The translations under genes were made by a program, and so were the position numbers. A stretch of DNA of 6,723 bases from Actinomycetota bacterium (GTDB lineage: Bacteria; Actinomycetota; Thermoleophilia; Gaiellales; Gaiellaceae): positions 1 through 6,723 of the forward strand of contig JAFALP010000202.1 in the NCBI GenBank assembly GCA_019234175.1, read 5' to 3'. A model generated the notes under the pieces. That model ran no database searches and was not told where the DNA came from. It worked only from the letters and a program-made list of their open reading frames with translations. This document shows, piece after piece, positions 5,735 through 6,723 of the stretch (positions are counted from its first letter, which is position 1; every line of letters starts with the position of its first letter).

Positions 5735-6723
5735 CACGTGAAGCGCCAGGTGCTCCCGTCCTCGAACTCGCGGAGGATGCGGCGCGCGACCACCATCTTG
5801 TGCACCTCGTCGGCGCCGTCGTAGATGCGGGCGGCGCGCGCGGCACGCCACATCGACGCGAGCGGCGTGTCCTCCGTCATCCCGAGCCCGCCGTGCACCT
5901 GGATGGCGCGGTCGATGACGTCGCCGAGCACGCGAGCGGCGTAGAACTTGATGAGCGAGATCTCGATGCGCGCCTCGTCGCCCTCGTCGAGCCGGTGCGC
6001 GGCCCGCAGCGTCATCAGGCGGCACGCCTGGATCTCCGCCGCCGACTCCGCGATCCAGTTCTGCACGGTCTGCTTCTCCGCGAGCGGCCCGCCGAAGGCT
6101 TCACGCTCGAGCGAGTAGGCGCACATCAGCTCGAACGCGCGCTGCATCTGCCCGAGCCAGCGCATGACGTGGTGGATGCGCCCCGGGCCGAGCCGCTTCT
6201 GCGCGATGCGGAAGCCGTCGCCCGGATCGCCGAGCGTGTTCTCGACGGGGACGCGCACGCCGGTGAAGCGCGTCTCGCAGTGCGTCCCCCACCCGCGGCC
6301 CTCGTGGCCCATGACGGGAATGCGGCGCACGAGCTCGTACCCGGGCGTGTCGGTCGGGACGAGGATCATCGACGCGCGCCGGTGCGGCTCGGCGTCGGGA
6401 TCCGTCACCACCATGACGACGCCGAAGGCTGCGCCGTCGGCGCCCGACGAGAACCACTTGTGCGCGTCGATCACCCACTCGTCGCCGTCGCGCACGGCGC
6501 GCGACCGGATGAGCGTCGGGTCCGATCCGGCCACCTCCGGCTCGGTCATGCCGAAGAAGGAGCGCACCTCGCCGGAGACGAGCGGCTTCAGGAACGCCTC
6601 CCGCTGCTCGTCCGTGCCGAAGAGGTGGAGGATCTCGCCGTTGCCGGCGTCGGGCGCCTGGCAGCCGAAGATCAGCTGCGCGATGAAGCTGCGGCCGATC
6701 TCCTCGTTGAGGTCCGCGTACTC
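5734..6723 (-). CDS. Acyl-CoA dehydrogenase, ACAD10/11-like (N-terminus off the right edge)
   Basis: The frame is open to the right edge, giving 329 residues. Roughly 70-90 N-terminal residues should lie outside, judged by family length. The visible order is: end of the N-terminal helical domain with F-G-T-D-E-Q-R (35-41), the flavin motif G-M-T-E-P-E-V-A-G-S-D (58-68), H-K-W-F-S-S-G (88-94), E-R-E-A-F-G (206-211), Q-V-H-G-G-L-G-M-T-E-D-T-P-L (275-288), and the final loop I-Y-D-G-A-D-E-V-H (300-308). Unlike the alpha/beta pair, it keeps all FAD-binding motifs in one chain. The catalytic-base position is Asp302 rather than Glu, and no acid sits at the helix-G position (Gly181). The M-T-E-P-x-V and D-G-x-D-E-V-H signatures match the ACAD10/11-type subgroup as I recall it. 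The GTG at 6567 is an internal valine codon, because clear family sequence continues upstream. It is coupled to the downstream acetyltransferase. The substrate is unknown. Confidence 0.93.
   Translation of the reverse strand, partial: EYADLNEEIGRSFIAQLIFGCQAPDAGNGEILHLFGTDEQREAFLKPLVSGEVRSFFGMTEPEVAGSDPTLIRSRAVRDGDEWVIDAHKWFSSGADGAAFGVVMVVTDPDAEPHRRASMILVPTDTPGYELVRRIPVMGHEGRGWGTHCETRFTGVRVPVENTLGDPGDGFRIAQKRLGPGRIHHVMRWLGQMQRAFELMCAYSLEREAFGGPLAEKQTVQNWIAESAAEIQACRLMTLRAAHRLDEGDEARIEISLIKFYAARVLGDVIDRAIQVHGGLGMTEDTPLASMWRAARAARIYDGADEVHKMVVARRILREFEDGSTWRFT

Noticed and set aside
5300..5824. Plus-strand open frame of 174 codons opposite the acetyltransferase
   Set aside because: It is antisense to a clear GNAT gene, with no motif of its own.
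6567..6567. GTG at 6567 as the start of the minus-strand dehydrogenase
   Set aside because: Upstream codons to the window edge encode typical family sequence (for example F-G-T-D-E-Q-R), so this is an internal valine and the true start lies outside.
1..6723. tRNA, rRNA, CRISPR array, insertion sequence, phage or defence genes
   Set aside because: The window is filled by metabolic coding genes with gaps of 10 bases or fewer. I saw no direct-repeat arrays, transposase motifs or RNA gene signatures.

Overview
The window is GC-rich throughout (roughly 70% by eye) and almost fully coding, with GTG and TTG starts and stop/start overlaps between nearly all neighbours. This style, together with the enzyme types (paired FadE-like acyl-CoA dehydrogenases, an AlkK-like acyl-CoA ligase), suggests a high-GC actinobacterium, possibly of the Thermoleophilia type or an uncultured relative. 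The placement is an inference from composition and gene content, because no phylogenetic marker lies in the window.

Left part, plus strand: bases 2-121 are the last 39 codons of a membrane protein, probably a transporter. A run of five overlapping genes follows at 132-5191: (1) an acyl-CoA dehydrogenase alpha subunit; (2) a much shortened acyl-CoA dehydrogenase beta subunit; (3) an AMP-forming, medium-chain type fatty acyl-CoA ligase; (4) a zinc-free NADPH:quinone-oxidoreductase-type reductase; (5) a compact short-chain dehydrogenase/reductase. Every junction in the run is a 1- or 4-base stop/start overlap, so it is almost certainly one translationally coupled operon. The ligase would activate a carboxylic acid to its CoA thioester and the alpha/beta dehydrogenase would introduce the alpha,beta double bond. 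The two oxidoreductases would act on the same or a derived carbon skeleton. No enoyl-CoA hydratase or thiolase is present, so the module is either incomplete here or relies on genes elsewhere.

Right part, minus strand: a second, distinct acyl-CoA dehydrogenase (ACAD10/11-like, N-terminus beyond the right edge) is followed by a GNAT N-acetyltransferase coupled through a TGATG overlap. This unit converges on the left operon, with only 3 bases between the two stop codons.

The most notable feature is the dehydrogenase pair at 132-2059. Each subunit lacks FAD- or active-site motifs that the other keeps, as in the alpha2beta2 dehydrogenases of actinobacterial steroid side-chain degradation. The beta subunit has also lost nearly all of its central beta-barrel domain. 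I found no RNA genes, CRISPR arrays, mobile elements or convincing promoters. No gene-free stretch exceeds about 10 bases.
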